From: Theropithecus gelada
Lineage: Eukaryota; Chordata; Mammalia; Primates; Cercopithecidae
Direction: 5' to 3'
Length of the DNA: 64,000 bases
NCBI RefSeq assembly: GCF_003255815.1
Contig: NC_037669.1
Location: forward strand, 126,060,435-126,124,434
Below the pieces are notes generated by a model. It worked only from the letters and a program-made list of their open reading frames with translations. It was not told the origin of the DNA and did not search any database. The translations under genes and the position numbers were made by a program. Below, one piece after another: positions 1 to 12,478 of the stretch. Position 1 is the stretch's first letter. The number at the start of each line of letters is the position of its first letter.

Positions 1-686
1 GGCAATATCCAGAACCTACAAAGAACTCAAACAAATTTACAAGAAAAAAAACAAACAACCCCATCAAAAAGTGGGCAAAGGATATGAACAGACATTTCTC
101 AAAAGAAGACATTCATAAAGCCAACAGACACAAGAAAAAATGCTCATCATCACTGGCCATCAGAGAAATGCAAATCAAAACCACAATGAGATACCATCTC
201 ACACCAGTTAGAATGGCAATCATTAAAAAGTCAGGAAACAACAGGTGCTGGAGAGGATGTGGAGAAATAGGAACGCTTTTACACTGTTGGTGGGATTGTA
301 AACTAGTTCAACCATTATGGAAAACAGTATGGCAATTCCTCAAGGATCTAGAACTAGAAGTACCATATGACCCAGCCATCCCATTACTGGGTATATACCC
401 AAAGGATTATAAATTATGCTGCTATAAAGACACATGCACACGTATGTTTATTGCAGCACTATTCACAATAGCAAAGACTTGGAATCAACCCAAATGTCCA
501 TCAGTGACAGATTGGATTAAGAAAATGTGGCACATATACACCATGGAATACTATGCAGCCATAAAAAAGGATGAGTTTGTGTCCTTTGTAGGGACATGGA
601 TGCAGCTGGAAACCATCATTCTTAGCAAACTATCACAAGAACTGAAAACCAAACACCGCATGTTCTCACTCATAGGTGAGAACTGA
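1..686 (+). pseudogene. L1 ORF2 C-terminal fragment, frameshifted
   Basis: This is the C-terminal end of the L1 ORF2 protein (endonuclease/reverse transcriptase), including the Cys-rich segment with the C-x3-C-x7-H-x4-C pattern. The open frame runs from the ATG at 84 to the TGA ending at 686. Upstream of 84 the frame is shifted by one extra A in the A-run near 44-51, compared with the matching run near 28094 in the other L1. A deleted T near position 3-4 also separates the copies. It is a dead fragment with no independent coding role expected. The match to the intact ORF2 further along makes the assignment secure. Confidence 0.9.
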
Positions 687-919
687 ACAATCAGATCACT
701 TGGACTCAGGAAGGGGAACATCACACACCAGGGCCTATCATGGGGAGGGGGGAGGGGGGAGGGATTGCATTGGGAGTTATACCTGATGTAAATGACGAGT
801 TGATGGGTGCAGCACAGCAACATGGCACAAGTATACATATGTAACAAACCTGCACGTTATGCACATGTACCCTAGACCTTAAAGTATAATAATAATAAAT
901 AAATTAAAAAAAAAAAAAA
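1..919 (+). mobile_element. Young L1, 3' end only (cut by window edge)
   Basis: The end of L1 ORF2, the 3'UTR with its G-rich polypurine tract (about 738-764), AATAAA hexamers and an A-rich tail ending near 919 are visible. It aligns base for base, with few differences, to the 3' part of the full-length L1 at 22807-28972, so both belong to the same young primate lineage. The 3'UTR and tail resemble the Old World monkey L1 lineage as I remember it. The 5' part and any upstream target-site duplication lie outside the window, so its length is unknown. Confidence 0.95.
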
Positions 920-2749
920 AGAAAATGTCATACTTCACGTGTTGCTAGAAAGACTCTCTTAGACACTAAGAGACTCCTTTAGTCCTATGCTCCTCACGTT
1001 TCAATATGCATAGGTGTTTTCCAGGTACAACATTAAACTGCAGATTCTAAGTGGGGCCTCAGAGTCGACATTGTTAACGAGCTCCCAGGTAATGCTAATG
1101 TTGCTGATCTGCAAAACACCTTTTTTGCAGAAATGTTTCAGACAATGGCATGTTAAGAAAAGAAGCAGAAAAACAAAATCGAAGGTTGTCATTATTGGGT
1201 TCAAGAATTCTCTACTGCAACATTAAAGTGTCAGACATGAGGGCATAGACACACTCAATTCGATTTATGAAGGCAATTGTTAAATACTGGTCAAATTTGT
1301 AATGATCATATTGCCTCAGATGTTACAAACTGGTATGATTCCTTAAGTCTAAAATTTTAAGAGACAAGGAGTAAAAAACTGCTTTGAAGACCTACTGGTG
1401 GCTCAGTTTTCTTATGTCCTTTATAGTTTTGATTGGTGAAATCACTTATAAAATATTGCTATTGGCATTTCTTTTCTGACCTCTTTGGCAAAGACACATT
1501 AATTCTGTCCTTTAGTATGTTGCAGTGGGGTTCCTCAACTCTTGACATCTCTTCCTTTTTCTAAAAATTTATTTTTTGGCGCTTATTAAAACACTGATAG
1601 ATTTGGGAAAATCTTCTGGAATGAGTAAAAGATAAACACTCCCATTTTTACTTAAAGGACTTTTAAAATATTTTTGAATGAGAAAAATGATAAAAGTGAA
1701 CCAGGACTTGCATAAAACTTAGCACACTAAGTTCCAACTCAGAAATTTTTTTTTTCAATCCAATATGTAGGTCAACTAAAATGACCTCCAGCTTGTCTGG
1801 AAACTTTTCAGAGACTTACATGGAAAAAGGATAAACAATTTTAAATACAATAATGTGTACCATCACTTGATATCACTGTCCAGCTCTGATGTATGCCCAT
1901 AGAATTCACCTCAAGTCTGTGAACAAGCTGGATCAGATATGTCTTAGTTTTTTAAATTTTAAAATGATTTATCAATGAATTGAATAAATAAAAGTAGGTT
2001 AATCTTGTGATTGACAGACAAAATAAATTTCTAGATGATTGTCACACAGCCTTTTAGAAATTGATGCAAATTTGTGATTTGAAATTTGGGAGAAGTCAAC
2101 AAATTGAAAAGCCTCGAGAAAAGAAAAGAAATGTCTTGGAAGGAGAAAGTCAGCAAATAATAGGTAGTCTTATGACATATTAAAATTTGACAATATAATT
2201 TGAAATTAGAATATGCATTTTCTTTAACACTATGCATTTTCAGAAAAAAAGTAAATGCCAGTTTTCATTGTATTGAAATATATTTAAAACATGTTTCTAG
2301 TTTCAGCTTTCCTTTGCATCCCCCAATATTGTCATAATTGGCTAGAATTCCCTAAATATACAAAAAGAAATTTGAAAGGCCATTCTTAAGAATCCATTCC
2401 TTATGAGAATGGTGATGGGAAATCATCTCCTCATTTTTATAGGTTAATTAGTCAATACCTAAAATAATCAACTTCTTTTAAAATTGTCTAAAAAATAAGT
2501 GTTCTGATATTGAAGGTTATGAAACTTCTACATGTAAAATGGAAGAATTGGGGCACATATTGATATTTCTGAATAAAAACTCCTGCAGGTTCTAAAGCTT
2601 TACAGCTCACTCTTAAGTAATAGTAAGTCAATTTGAAACAACTGGGCAAAATACATAAAACAATGCCTTTTGAGATATTTGGAATTACGCAATTAAAGAT
2701 GGTGATATTTTCAAGAAAGGGTTAAATTTTTTAAGATTTTCACTACATG
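920..2749. other. Non-coding AT-rich DNA, no feature recognised
   Basis: Only short chance ORFs of 60-70 codons occur here. I see no recognisable repeat family, splice-flanked exon or RNA gene. Some of it may be fossil repeat too diverged to name by eye. Confidence 0.6.
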
Positions 2750-2816
2750 GAATTATTAACTCAAAATAGATCGTGACTTAAATGACATAAACAAAAACTA
2801 TAAAAATCCTAGAAGA

Positions 2817-3114
2817 GGCTGGACACGGTGGCTCATGCCTGTAATCCCCGGATTTTGGGGTGCCGAGGTGGGTGGATCATTTGAGGTCAGGTATTCAAGA
2901 CCAGCCTGGCCAATATGGTGAAACCCCGTCTCCACTAAAAATACAAAAAATGAGCCAGGTGTGGTGCCGTGAACCTGTAATCCAAGCTAGCTGGATGGCT
3001 GAGGCAGGATATTTGCTGGAACCCTGGAGACAGAGGTTGCAGTGAGCTGAGAGGGTATCATTGCACTCCAGCCTGGGCAACAGAGCAATACACTGTCAAA
3101 AAAAAAAGAAAAAA
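2817..3114 (+). mobile_element. Alu element (+), S-like
   Basis: A full dimeric Alu: left arm with the Pol III A/B-box region starting GGCTGGACACGGTGGCTCA, right arm, and an A-rich tail. It is flanked by the 15-bp duplication AAAAATCCTAGAAGA at 2802-2816 and 3115-3129, which proves insertion into the fossil L1. Confidence 0.95.
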
Positions 3115-3238
3115 AAAAATCCTAGAAGAAAAATTAGAAGAAAAAAAAAAAATCCTTGTGACTTTGAGTTAGGTAAAGATTTCTTATATACATTTCCAAG
3201 CTTAGGATTAATGAAATAACATATTGATAAATTGACTT

Positions 3239-3542
3239 TTTAAAATTTATTTTTATTTTTTGAGATAGCGTCTTGCCCTGTCACCCAGGCTGGAGTGCAG
3301 TAGAACGATCTTGGCTCACTGCAACCTCTGCCTCAAGGATTCAAGCAATTCTCCCGTCTCAGCCTCCCAAGTAGCTGGGATTACAGGCGCAGGCCACCAC
3401 ACCAAGCTAATTTTCGTATTTTAGTAGAGACGGGGTTTCACCATTTTGGCCAGGCTGGTCTTGAACTCCTCACCTCAAGTGATCTACCCTCCTCGGCCTC
3501 CCAAAGTGCTGGGATTACAGGAGCGAGCCACCGCACCCGGCC
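3239..3542 (-). mobile_element. Alu element (-)
   Basis: Complement of a full dimeric Alu. A T-rich tail near 3239-3262 is followed by the right arm and then the left arm, ending in GGCCGGGTGCGG read on the minus strand near 3531-3542. It lies only about 110 bp from the opposed Alu at 2817 and splits the same fossil L1. I could not define a clean target-site duplication. Confidence 0.93.
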
Positions 3543-4685
3543 AATAATTTGAATTTTATCAAAATAAAAAACTTCTGCTCTTCATAAACAGCAAGAGAAG
3601 GGAAATATGAGCCACAGACAAGAAGATAATATTTGTAAATCATATATCTGATAAAGGACTTGTGTCCAGAGCATATAAAATACTTTCGAAACTCAAAAAT
3701 AAGAAAATAAACCCAATGTTTTAAAATAGTCAAAAGATTTGAACTTGCACTTCATCTAGAAGGTATACAAATAGCAAATAAGATCATGAGAAAACACTGA
3801 CATAGAACAATCTATGGATATAAATTAGGCTTCTGAAAAAAAATATTCAACAACATTTGTAATCAAGGAAATGCATATTAAAACCATTATATACTGCATA
3901 CATAATGGAAAATATAAAATTTAAATGACTGACAATATCAAGTGTTCTGAAGGAGGTAGAACAACTAGAATTCTCACAAATTGCTGGTGGGAATGTAAAA
4001 TGGTACAATTAATTTAGAAAACAATTTGGCAATTTAATTAAATATTAACCATGGACTTACCTATAATATGATCCAACAATTCTGCTCTTAGATATTTGCC
4101 TGAGAATTAGCATATATGTTCATGTAGTGACTTGTACACAAATATTCAGAACAGCTTTATTTGTAATAGCCGCCAAATGGAAACAATCCAAATATTCAAA
4201 GCAGGTGAATATACAAACAAAGTTTGGTTTATCTCTTCTTTTTTTATTTTTTATAAAATGCCAGTTATGTAGAAGAAAATTTTAGTATATTTATACAAGG
4301 GAATATTACTCACCAATAAAAATAAATAAAGTGCAGATACATGCAACAACATGAATAAATCTCAAAGTAATTACGCTGTGTGAAAGACACTAGACAAACA
4401 AGATATTATACTTTATTATACCATTTATGTAAAGTTCTACAAAAAGCAAACTATTATAAGTGACCAAAAGAACAGTGGTTGCCTGGGAGCTAGGAGGGAG
4501 GGAGAAGCAGGAGGTATGGATTAAGAAGAGGCATGAAAAACTTTTTGGAGACATGAATATGTTCATTATCTAGATTGTAGTGATAGTTTTATGAGTGTAT
4601 GTGTATGTCAAACTTAACACATTGTACACTTTATGTGCAGCCGATTAGATGTCAATTATATTCAATAAAACTGTTGAAAAAAAAG

Positions 4686-5030
4686 TAGTCTCTTTAGTGT
4701 ACATTTATGGTTTCAATTTACAATGTTCTAAATATTCAATTTACTTCAAACATTGAATTTTTTTTTTTTTTTTTCACTTAGGGAAATGTAATTCCATCTC
4801 TCAAATAGTTTGAACTGATTTCTCATGGGGAGGCAGGCATAGTCAGCTTCTTTCTTTCTGACTCAACAGCTGCTGTTTTTGACATTTTCAAGGGTAGGTT
4901 TGGTGAGAGGTAAGAGATGTAAAAAATTCAGATTTGATTGCCACTATCATGTAATGGATTGGAAATTTCTAGGTCTGGCAAGTATTTAAAGCTGACTTCC
5001 CTCTGGAGATATTTTTGTTGGTTCTCTAGA
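4686..5030. other. Non-coding spacer
   Basis: Contains a T-run at about 4759-4776 and otherwise no repeat or gene that I recognise. Confidence 0.5.
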
Positions 5031-5342
5031 GCTTCACTGCTCAATCTACAGACACGTGAGGCTACTATACACTTGAAATGTGATTATTGTAAGAGTAAAG
5101 TACACACTGATTTCAAAGGCTTAGTATGACACAATACTGCAAAATATCTCAACAAATATTTTTTAGTTTTGACTACAATGTTGAAATAGAAATATATAGT
5201 TTCTTAAATTGTACTTTAAGTTATAAAATATAAATAATTTAAATTGTTAAATTAATTTTACTTTTTTACTTTATAAAAGTGTGGCTTACAAAATTTTGAA
5301 TTACATATGTAATTCACAATATCTTTTCTACTGGACAGCTAA
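5031..5342 (-). mobile_element. Fossil non-autonomous DNA transposon
   Basis: The sequence reads like a common mammalian hAT-type fossil. It has a CTGGACAGC-type terminus at the right (about 5332-5340), a phrase near 5060 resembling 'gctactatacacttgaaatgtg', and a long AT-rich middle. I recognise the pattern but will not name the family. The left boundary is approximate. Confidence 0.5.
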
Positions 5343-5703
5343 AGAGAATCTCCCTTTAGGTCTCGTGATATAATTCTCTTGGCTCTGACAGTGTTCTTTC
5401 TTTACCTGATCACTTCAAATACAGTCTTGGCTTACGCCACAATAATAAACTTCATCGGACTCACTCCTAGTGTGCCCTTACCTTAGGAGGCAGAAGACCA
5501 CAGTGTGACATTCCATCTGTGGGTTCCTCATATAGAACTCAGAATTTGGGATTGTTGTTGCAGTTAACGGTCTGTACTTCTCTTCAGGAAGAAGGACTTA
5601 ATTAGCCACATAGTGGGTGGGCCACTCTTAGCTATCAACTGTTTCGGATTATTTCCTTCCATGACTAAGCAGTGTCCTAAGACTGATTAACATGGGGAAA
5701 TTT
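5343..5703. other. Non-coding spacer
   Basis: No gene or repeat recognised. The right end carries the upstream copy of the 10-bp repeat AACATGGGGA (5689-5698) that flanks the next Alu. Confidence 0.5.
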
Positions 5704-6013
5704 GGCCAGGCACAGTGGCTCACGCCTGTAATCCCAGCACTTTGAGAGGCCCAGGGCGGTGGATTGCCTGACCTCAGGAGTTCGAGACCAGCCTGGGCAA
5801 CACAGTGAAACCCTGTCTCTACTAAAATAAAGAAAAATTAACTGGGTGTGGCGGTGTGTGCCTGTAATCCCAGACACTCAGGAGGTTAAGGCAGAAGAAT
5901 TGCTTGAACCCGGGAGGCGGAGGTTGCAGTGAGCTGAGATCTCACCACTGCACTCCAGCCTGGGTGACAGAACAAGACTCCATCTCCAAAAATAAACAAA
6001 TAAAGAAATAAAG
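5704..6013 (+). mobile_element. Alu element (+), S-like
   Basis: Full dimeric Alu from GGCCAGGCACAGTGGCTCA to an A-rich tail containing AAATAAACAAATAAAG. AACATGGGGA occurs at 5689-5698 and again at 6014-6023, consistent with a target-site duplication that has diverged at one end. Confidence 0.95.
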
Positions 6014-6023
6014 AACATGGGGA

Positions 6024-8029
6024 CATAACAGACTTGCCCCCTTGTCCCAAGTCATGTAAATGCTGAAGAGCCATTCAACTTCCCAACTCAACTTCTTTCT
6101 CAACTCTCCCTTACGCAGCTGTTGATCCCAAGAGTACTCACTAATATATTTTTGCAAGGTAGCTAATCACTGTTCCAGTATCTGCTTCCTGGAGAATGCA
6201 ATGTGCAATATTATAGCACATTTGACTCATGAAAAATGAGTGTAAGTTCTTTGCAGAAAAATTTGTTCACTCTGTTGACACTAGTCCTTTTATCTTTGTT
6301 GGTCCTGACTTAAGCACCACCAGCCTGTTAAGCCTCTCAATTACGAAGGACACACATCAAGCTCTCAAAGTAATCTCATTGAAATCCTTCTTATTAGGCT
6401 TGAGTTTAGGCAGACATTGTTCTCTTTGTAACTCAATGAGAAGATGGAATTCATAGTACAGCTCTCTCAAAAATAATCCTTTAAAAATGTTTTCTCTTTA
6501 TATTACTGTCCTGTCTCTTCTTTATTTTCTTTGTGAGTCAGTCACAAGTTTTTGGTCATGATATTCTCACAATTCATTTTGCAATGTAGCATTTCTCTCT
6601 TTCCTGGTGACCTTTTTTTTTTTTTTTTTCTTTGTGCCTCAAGATAAAGTGAAGCAAGAAAGGAAGAGGAAAGAGTTCAATCAAATATTTAGTTACTGGT
6701 AAAAGCTCTGAGATTTCCATATGTCCTGGTCTTAGAGCATAAGAATAATACAAGCTCAATAAAAATGCCACAAGACTGTAGTAGCTAATAAAAGTTTTAA
6801 AAATCTGCACTAATTCAAATTACTGTTTTAAACTAGCTTTTAACATGATTGATATGATTAAATCTGTTTTTCCTGTTGAGCATTATCTTTCCCTCTCTGG
6901 ATTTTGGCTACATATATTTGATTTTATTATACTAACAGCAATTCCAAATCACTCAATATTGTCTATACATTTTTGCAAACAGTTTTGTTATCTTCCTAAC
7001 CTTTTTATTGTCAGAGAGCTAAAGTAAATTTATTAAAATCTTTGAAATATTTTGCATGCATGCTACTTCTATACAATTATATATCTGCAATAATAGGTTT
7101 TAAAAAGCTAATGGACTTTGTTAAATATCTACTTTGTAAAATGAGCATTATAAATCATTATGAGGAGTAAAATGTACTTATTAAAATATTATTTCATAGA
7201 TATATTACAATGAAAAATATTTTAAAAGATTGAATTTTACACTCAGCAACTTTTTGAAGATTAATATGATTCTCTACCCTTCAATTTTAATATTATTACA
7301 AAGCTTTTGTGACATATCAGTGTTTATTTATAATCTTTCCTTGATATGTGAGACATAAGATTAGTATTTTGGTTTGGGTTTTTTATTTTGCTTTCTAAAC
7401 AACTGAGAGATCACATTGATTTAAAGTTTCTCATATTCTATTTAAATAACTGTATAGGAAATAACGGGTCCCTGAATTAGTCGTAGTGTTCTGAGGTGAG
7501 AAGTAGAAGACCAGCCCTATTTCTAGCAGAAAGATGATTTAAAATAAAGCTCCTTAATGATATGCTCTGGTATTTATTTTTGAAGTTAAACTTTTTATAA
7601 CGTATGCCGAGAAAAATATGATAAATTTGCAACACAATTTGGATTTATATGTAACATGATTAGGGAGGTCAACTATAAAAATTTTGCTGATTTTCCAATG
7701 CAAAATTGACATTTTCTGTCTCACTGCCAGGAGAGCATGCACTTTAAGTTTCTTTTAAGACTGGCAATGATGAATTTGCAGCATCTGATTCATATACTCT
7801 CACAGGGTCCTTCTCAAAAGCACAGAAATTGTCTAGGCCAATGTCTATGTCTATGACAGGAAGAGAAAGCCGACATGATCAAATCTCCACTACGGGCCTC
7901 ACCAGCACGTTTCAAAGAAGTGAATCATCAGTTTCAGAAGTCATACTAGCAATTTAAAGTTATGATTAGTAGTAATATTATTTTGTTATTCAGTGTACAG
8001 GTAGATCAAACAACTTCCTAGTTCCCTTG
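6024..8029. other. Non-coding AT-rich DNA
   Basis: Holds a T-run at 6610-6630 and several short chance ORFs without family features (for example 6229-6456 and 6845-7027). No gene, RNA or clear repeat is seen. Confidence 0.6.
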
Positions 8030-8160
8030 TCCAGCTTATTCATTTATTTAAGAAGTCTTTACTGTGTGATATTAAACTTTATGAAACAAATAAAAGGTAT
8101 AGATCTTGTTCTCCAGAAACCTATGGTTCCAGCATAAAGCAATATATGCACAGGAATGAT
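8030..8160 (+). repeat. L2-like fossil
   Basis: Weakly matches the L2 3'-end wording, from 'ttcatttatttaagaagtctttactgtgtg' type sequence to 'ctccagaaacctatggttcc'. It is ancient and its boundaries are rough. Confidence 0.45.
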
Positions 8161-8519
8161 TTCAAGTTATGTGAAGAATAGCTCCTTTTTGTACCTATGT
8201 TTGTGAACTCCAAGTGCATTGTTCTAGTTCCACCGGCTACAGCAGAGTAGGGCCCAAAATCTTTACATGGCACAGACTACACAACATGTATATATAGTTA
8301 CTCAACAATGAGCTGTCACACCATGCTATTTCATAGCTTTATGTTTGTCTTGGGTTGAAATACATGGCCTTACTTCCAGACCTTGTTACATATGGCCTCC
8401 TTCAGACCTTGTTAACATACGACCTCCACCGTGAAATCATCTTCAAATCCTCTGAAAAGAACTAATTGATATCTGAGCTTTGGCTCAGTAATACCAGAGA
8501 AGGATCATAATGAAACAGA

Positions 8520-8716
8520 ATATGTATGGGTTTTAGTACTGGACTGCTGTTGTTGATTCTATCTCTAAAACTTACCTGCTAGGCAGCCCTTAGACAAATT
8601 GTTTACCTGCATGAGCCTCAGCTTTCTCTTAAAATGGAACTAGTAACACCTATCTCATAGGACTTGGTGAACTAATATAGGAAAAACACAGTGCTTGGTA
8701 CATAACAAACCACAGA
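8520..8716 (+). repeat. MIR element (+)
   Basis: Recognisable MIR order: a core-like start, the cue near 8590-8620 matching 'acaaattgtttacctg...gagcctcag', 'aaaatggaactagtaacacctatctcatagg', and a tail matching 'cagtgcttggtacataac'. An old tRNA-derived SINE. Confidence 0.75.
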
Positions 8717-9329
8717 ATAACATAAAATATTATTATACAATTACAATATATATGCCTAAAGTATAATCAGGTGGTCAATAATACTATTTAATAACACCAA
8801 TGATAAGAATAATAAGTAATCATATCTAGGCTTCTATCCTTTTTTTTTTTAGCCTGTGATAAAACTAAAGACAACTGTCTTCAGTTTATTTCCTTAGTTC
8901 AGCTAAGCCTCTCATCTGTAGTAGACATTCAATGGCTGTAAAATTAATGACTCAATAAATTAATTAAACAAAAGTTGAAATGATTATGTTTTGCTATACT
9001 TGGATGACTTTCCAAAATGTAATGTAAAAAGATTATTCTGAAAAGTAATGGGTAGGGAATATGGGGATGTAAATTGAAGTAGTGGCCCTAGATTATAAGG
9101 AATGTAAAAATCTAGTGGTATGGGGGAGATAATACAGGTTTCTTTGAAGAATAATAGGGGTTAGATTATTACCCTTGTTCTTAGTGTTATGGTGACTCTC
9201 TGTTTTGTTACCCATTGTATAATAGATTCTTATGTACAGCGATACTCAATATTATTTTAAATAGAAAAATGACACACACTGTAAAAGTGATATGAATTAT
9301 GTACTCTTAACATAATAAGTCAGTGCAAA
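8717..9329. other. Non-coding spacer
   Basis: AT-rich, with short AAT-type runs near 8800 and a T-run at 8841-8851. No gene recognised. Confidence 0.5.
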
Positions 9330-11390
9330 GTCTTGGCACCTTTGTTAAAAATCAATTGGCCATACATGCACAGGTTCATTTCTGGGCTCTCTATTCTGTC
9401 CCATTGGCCCATGTACATGATATTTTAATTACTGTAGTTTTACATTCTGTGCTATAGCTGTGTATAATTTGAAATCGGGTAGTGTGATACCTTCAGATTT
9501 GTTCTTTGCTCTCATGATTGACTTGGGTAGTCTGCGTTCAAATTTTTGAAATCAGGAACTGTGATACCTTCTCCTTTGCTCTTTTTGCTCATGATTGACT
9601 TGGCTATTCTGGGTTCCAATGTACAATTCTGTGAAAATTGTCACTGGAATTTTGATAGAGATTGCATTGAATCTGTAGAGCACTTTGGGTAGTATATATA
9701 TTTTAACAATATTAATTTTTCTAATCCATGAACATAGAATATCTTTCCATTTATTTGTGTCCACTTCAACTTTGTAAAAATGTTTCATAGTTTCCAGTTT
9801 TCAGATATTTCACTTTCTTGCTTAAAGTTATTCCTAAGTATTTTGGTTGCTATTACAAATGGATTGTTTTCCTAATTTTTTTTCAGATAGTTTGTTGTTA
9901 GTGTACAGAAATGCTACTATTTTTTGTTTGTTGATTTCATATCATGCAGTTTTACTGTATTTGTTTATAGGAAATGGATAGTCTCTTACATAAATAATGT
10001 TGGGAAAATTAGTATCCACATACAGAACAATAACATTGGACCTTTATCTTACACCACATTAAAACAAAATCAACTCATAATGGATTAAAGAATTAAATTT
10101 CTGGTTTTAAGGACAGACACAGTAATAGTAATAGAAGAAAACATGGAACAAAAAGCTCCATAACTTTGGTCTACACAATAATTCTTTGTATTTGGACCCA
10201 AAATCACAGGCAAGAAAGCAAAAATGGACAAATGGAATCACTTCAAAACAAGAAGCTACAGAGCAAAGGAAGCAATTAACTGTGTACACAGACAACCTAC
10301 ATGTTGGGAGAAAATAATTGGGATCCATTGAATAAGAAGTTAATATCCAAAATATGTAAGAAGTTCAAACAACTCAATAGCAAGAAAACAAAGCAAAGAA
10401 AAATACCAAAAATGGGCAAAGAATCTCAATAGACATTTCTCAAAAGAAGAGATAAAAACGGACAACAGATATATTTTAAAATGCTCAACATTGATGATCA
10501 TTAGGCAAATGCAAACTAAAACCAAAATAAGATACCATCTCACACCTGTCAGAGCAGCTATTATCAAAAAAAGACAGAAGATAGCAAGTGTTGGCAAGGA
10601 TGTTGAGAAAAGAGAATTGTTACAGATTTTTGGTGGGAATGCAAATTTGTATAGCCATTATAGAAAACTGAATGGGGATTCATCAAAAATTAAAACTAGA
10701 ATCACCATATCATCCAGCAATCCCGTTTCTTGATATTGAATCAAAAGATTTAAAATTATTTTGTGAAAGAGGTGTTTGCATTCCCAGTTTATTGCAAAAC
10801 TTTTCATAATAGTCAACTTATGCAATCAACCTAAGTGTCCATCAACAGATGGATAAAGAAAATATGGTATATATTCACAGTGTAATACCATTCAGCCTTT
10901 AAAAAGAAGGAAATTCTATCAACACAAGAAGGAAATTCTTGCAACAACATGATGGAATTGGAGAACATTATGCTAAGTAAAACAAGCCAGGACAGAAAGA
11001 CAAATACTGCAAGTTCTCATTTATATGTAGAATCAAAAACAAACTCATAAAACCTGAGAATAGAATGGTGTTACAGTGACTGGGGCAGGCAGTAATAGGG
11101 AGATGATGATCAAAGTGTACAAAATCTCAGGTGGAGGGAATATGCTTCTATTTAGATCTATTGCACTGCATGAGGATATAGTTAATAACAAAGTATTCCA
11201 CTTTTCAAAAATGTTGACAGTATGAATTTTAAATGTTATGACAAAAATATTAAATATTTGAGATTATGGATATGTGAACTAGCTTGGTTAAATTATTGTG
11301 CTTTGCATTCATAAATTATAATATCACTTTATATCCCATAAATATATACCATTATAAATCGACAATATAACCATAAAAAATAAAAATAAA
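9330..11390. mobile_element. Fossil L1 with inverted 5' part
   Basis: The left part (about 9330-9990) is antisense L1 ORF2. Its minus-strand translation at 9552-9788 matches the ORF2 segment just after the reverse-transcriptase domain. The right part (about 10000-11390) is sense ORF2 C-terminus and 3' end; the frame at 10491-10733 matches the ORF2 Cys-rich neighbourhood. The inverted part covers ORF2 residues upstream of those in the sense part, the arrangement expected from twin priming. A partial local duplication of about 75 bp lies at about 9470-9540 and 9547-9617. An old L1M/L1P-type element with many stops. Confidence 0.75.
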
Positions 11391-11399
11391 CATTTTGTC

Positions 11400-11755
11400 T
11401 TACCAGTAAGCTTTTTCTAGAAACTTGAAAGCCTTGCTGGCCAAGAAGAATCAATAGATCATGTTGGGAGGCCCATATGGCTAGGAGGTGAGAGTAGCCT
11501 CAAGTTGACAGCCAGCAAGAAGCTGAAGGACCTCATACCTACTGTGGCAAGAAAATAAATTCCTCTAACAGAATTATTTGTTAGAGGAGGATTTGTTGTC
11601 AGTTGCGCCTCCAGATGAGAATGCAGCCCAGCTGACATCTTTTGACTGAAGCCTTGAGAGACCCTGAGCAGGGAACCCAATTAAGTCACAACTGAACTCC
11701 TAAACCCAAGAAACTGTCAGATAATAAATAGCCAACTTATGGTTGATATAACCCA
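11400..11755 (+). repeat. Possible ERVL-MaLR (MLT1-like) LTR remnant
   Basis: The stretch near 11620-11725 ('gccttgagagaccctgagcaggga', then 'gaaactgtcagataataaat') resembles the 3' part of a common mammalian fossil LTR. No internal retroviral sequence is present. The family is uncertain and the element is fragmentary. Confidence 0.4.
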
Positions 11756-12009
11756 AAAAAAAAATTAAAATTAAGATAATAAGGCTATATGGGAGAGCAG
11801 AAACGTCCATGAGGACACAAGAGATACAACTTATCCTTGCCTAGACTGATGTACTTGATGAGATTTAATCAGGATAATGCTGTTTTCTTGACTCCAATTA
11901 CTTGCCATCCACAACCAGATAAACAAGGACTCAATGTCCTGTCAACCCATGGCAATCTTTAAGAGGATACTGAACGTTTTTCATCTTTTTGTTGTTTCTG
12001 TGGTCTCTG

Positions 12010-12182
12010 TGAGTCTATGACTCTGTGTGACATAAGGCAAGTTATTTATTATCTACTTCAATTTCTCCAAATGTAAAATAGAAATATATAGGAGATAATA
12101 ACATCTCTGACCTCACAGAATTTCTGTAAGAGTTACATGAGGTTGTCCATGCAAGACGCTTAGCATTCAGTAAGCACATGTC
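12010..12182 (+). repeat. MIR element (+)
   Basis: Shows MIR-like 'tgtgacataaggcaagttattta', 'tctccaaatgtaaaatag', and 'gcttagcattcagtaagcac' in the expected order. Confidence 0.7.
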
Positions 12183-12309
12183 ACACAATACGTATGCAAC
12201 TGTTACTTTTTACTGTAATTAGTGAAACCCCATTCATATGTAGGGAAGATACCCTGCTTTAGCTCTACCTTTAGAAGTACAAAGTTATAACTTAATCATA
12301 CATTTCGCT

Positions 12310-12478
12310 GAATTAGAAACCAGGGCACAGGAGGTCTGACTTTATATCTACCACTTATCAAGTGGCCTTGATTAGATCGCATAGCTTCTATGGGCTTCGG
12401 GTTCCTCACTTGTAAAATAAAGCCTTCAACTAAATGGTCTCTATAGTCCCTTATCGCACTGACAGTTTATAATCCAAT
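12310..12478 (+). repeat. MIR-family element (+)
   Basis: A second diverged MIR-like unit, with 'ggaggtctgactttatatctaccact', 'cttctatgggcttcgggttcctcact' and 'gtaaaataaagcc' in order. It lies 130 bp after the previous one in the same direction. Confidence 0.6.

Larger units (their letters stand above)
2750..4685 (+). mobile_element. Fossil L1 3' end, interrupted by two Alus
   Basis: Three pieces (about 2750-2816, 3117-3238 and 3543-4685) read in order as a diverged ORF2 C-terminus and 3' end in + orientation. Recognisable L1-like phrases are the segment around 2795-2816, the region matching ORF2 near 3840-4200, and the terminal AATAAA region near 4660. It is much more diverged than the young L1s, consistent with an old L1M-type element. 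The Alus at 2817 and 3239 were inserted later and split it. The subfamily cannot be named by eye. Confidence 0.7.
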
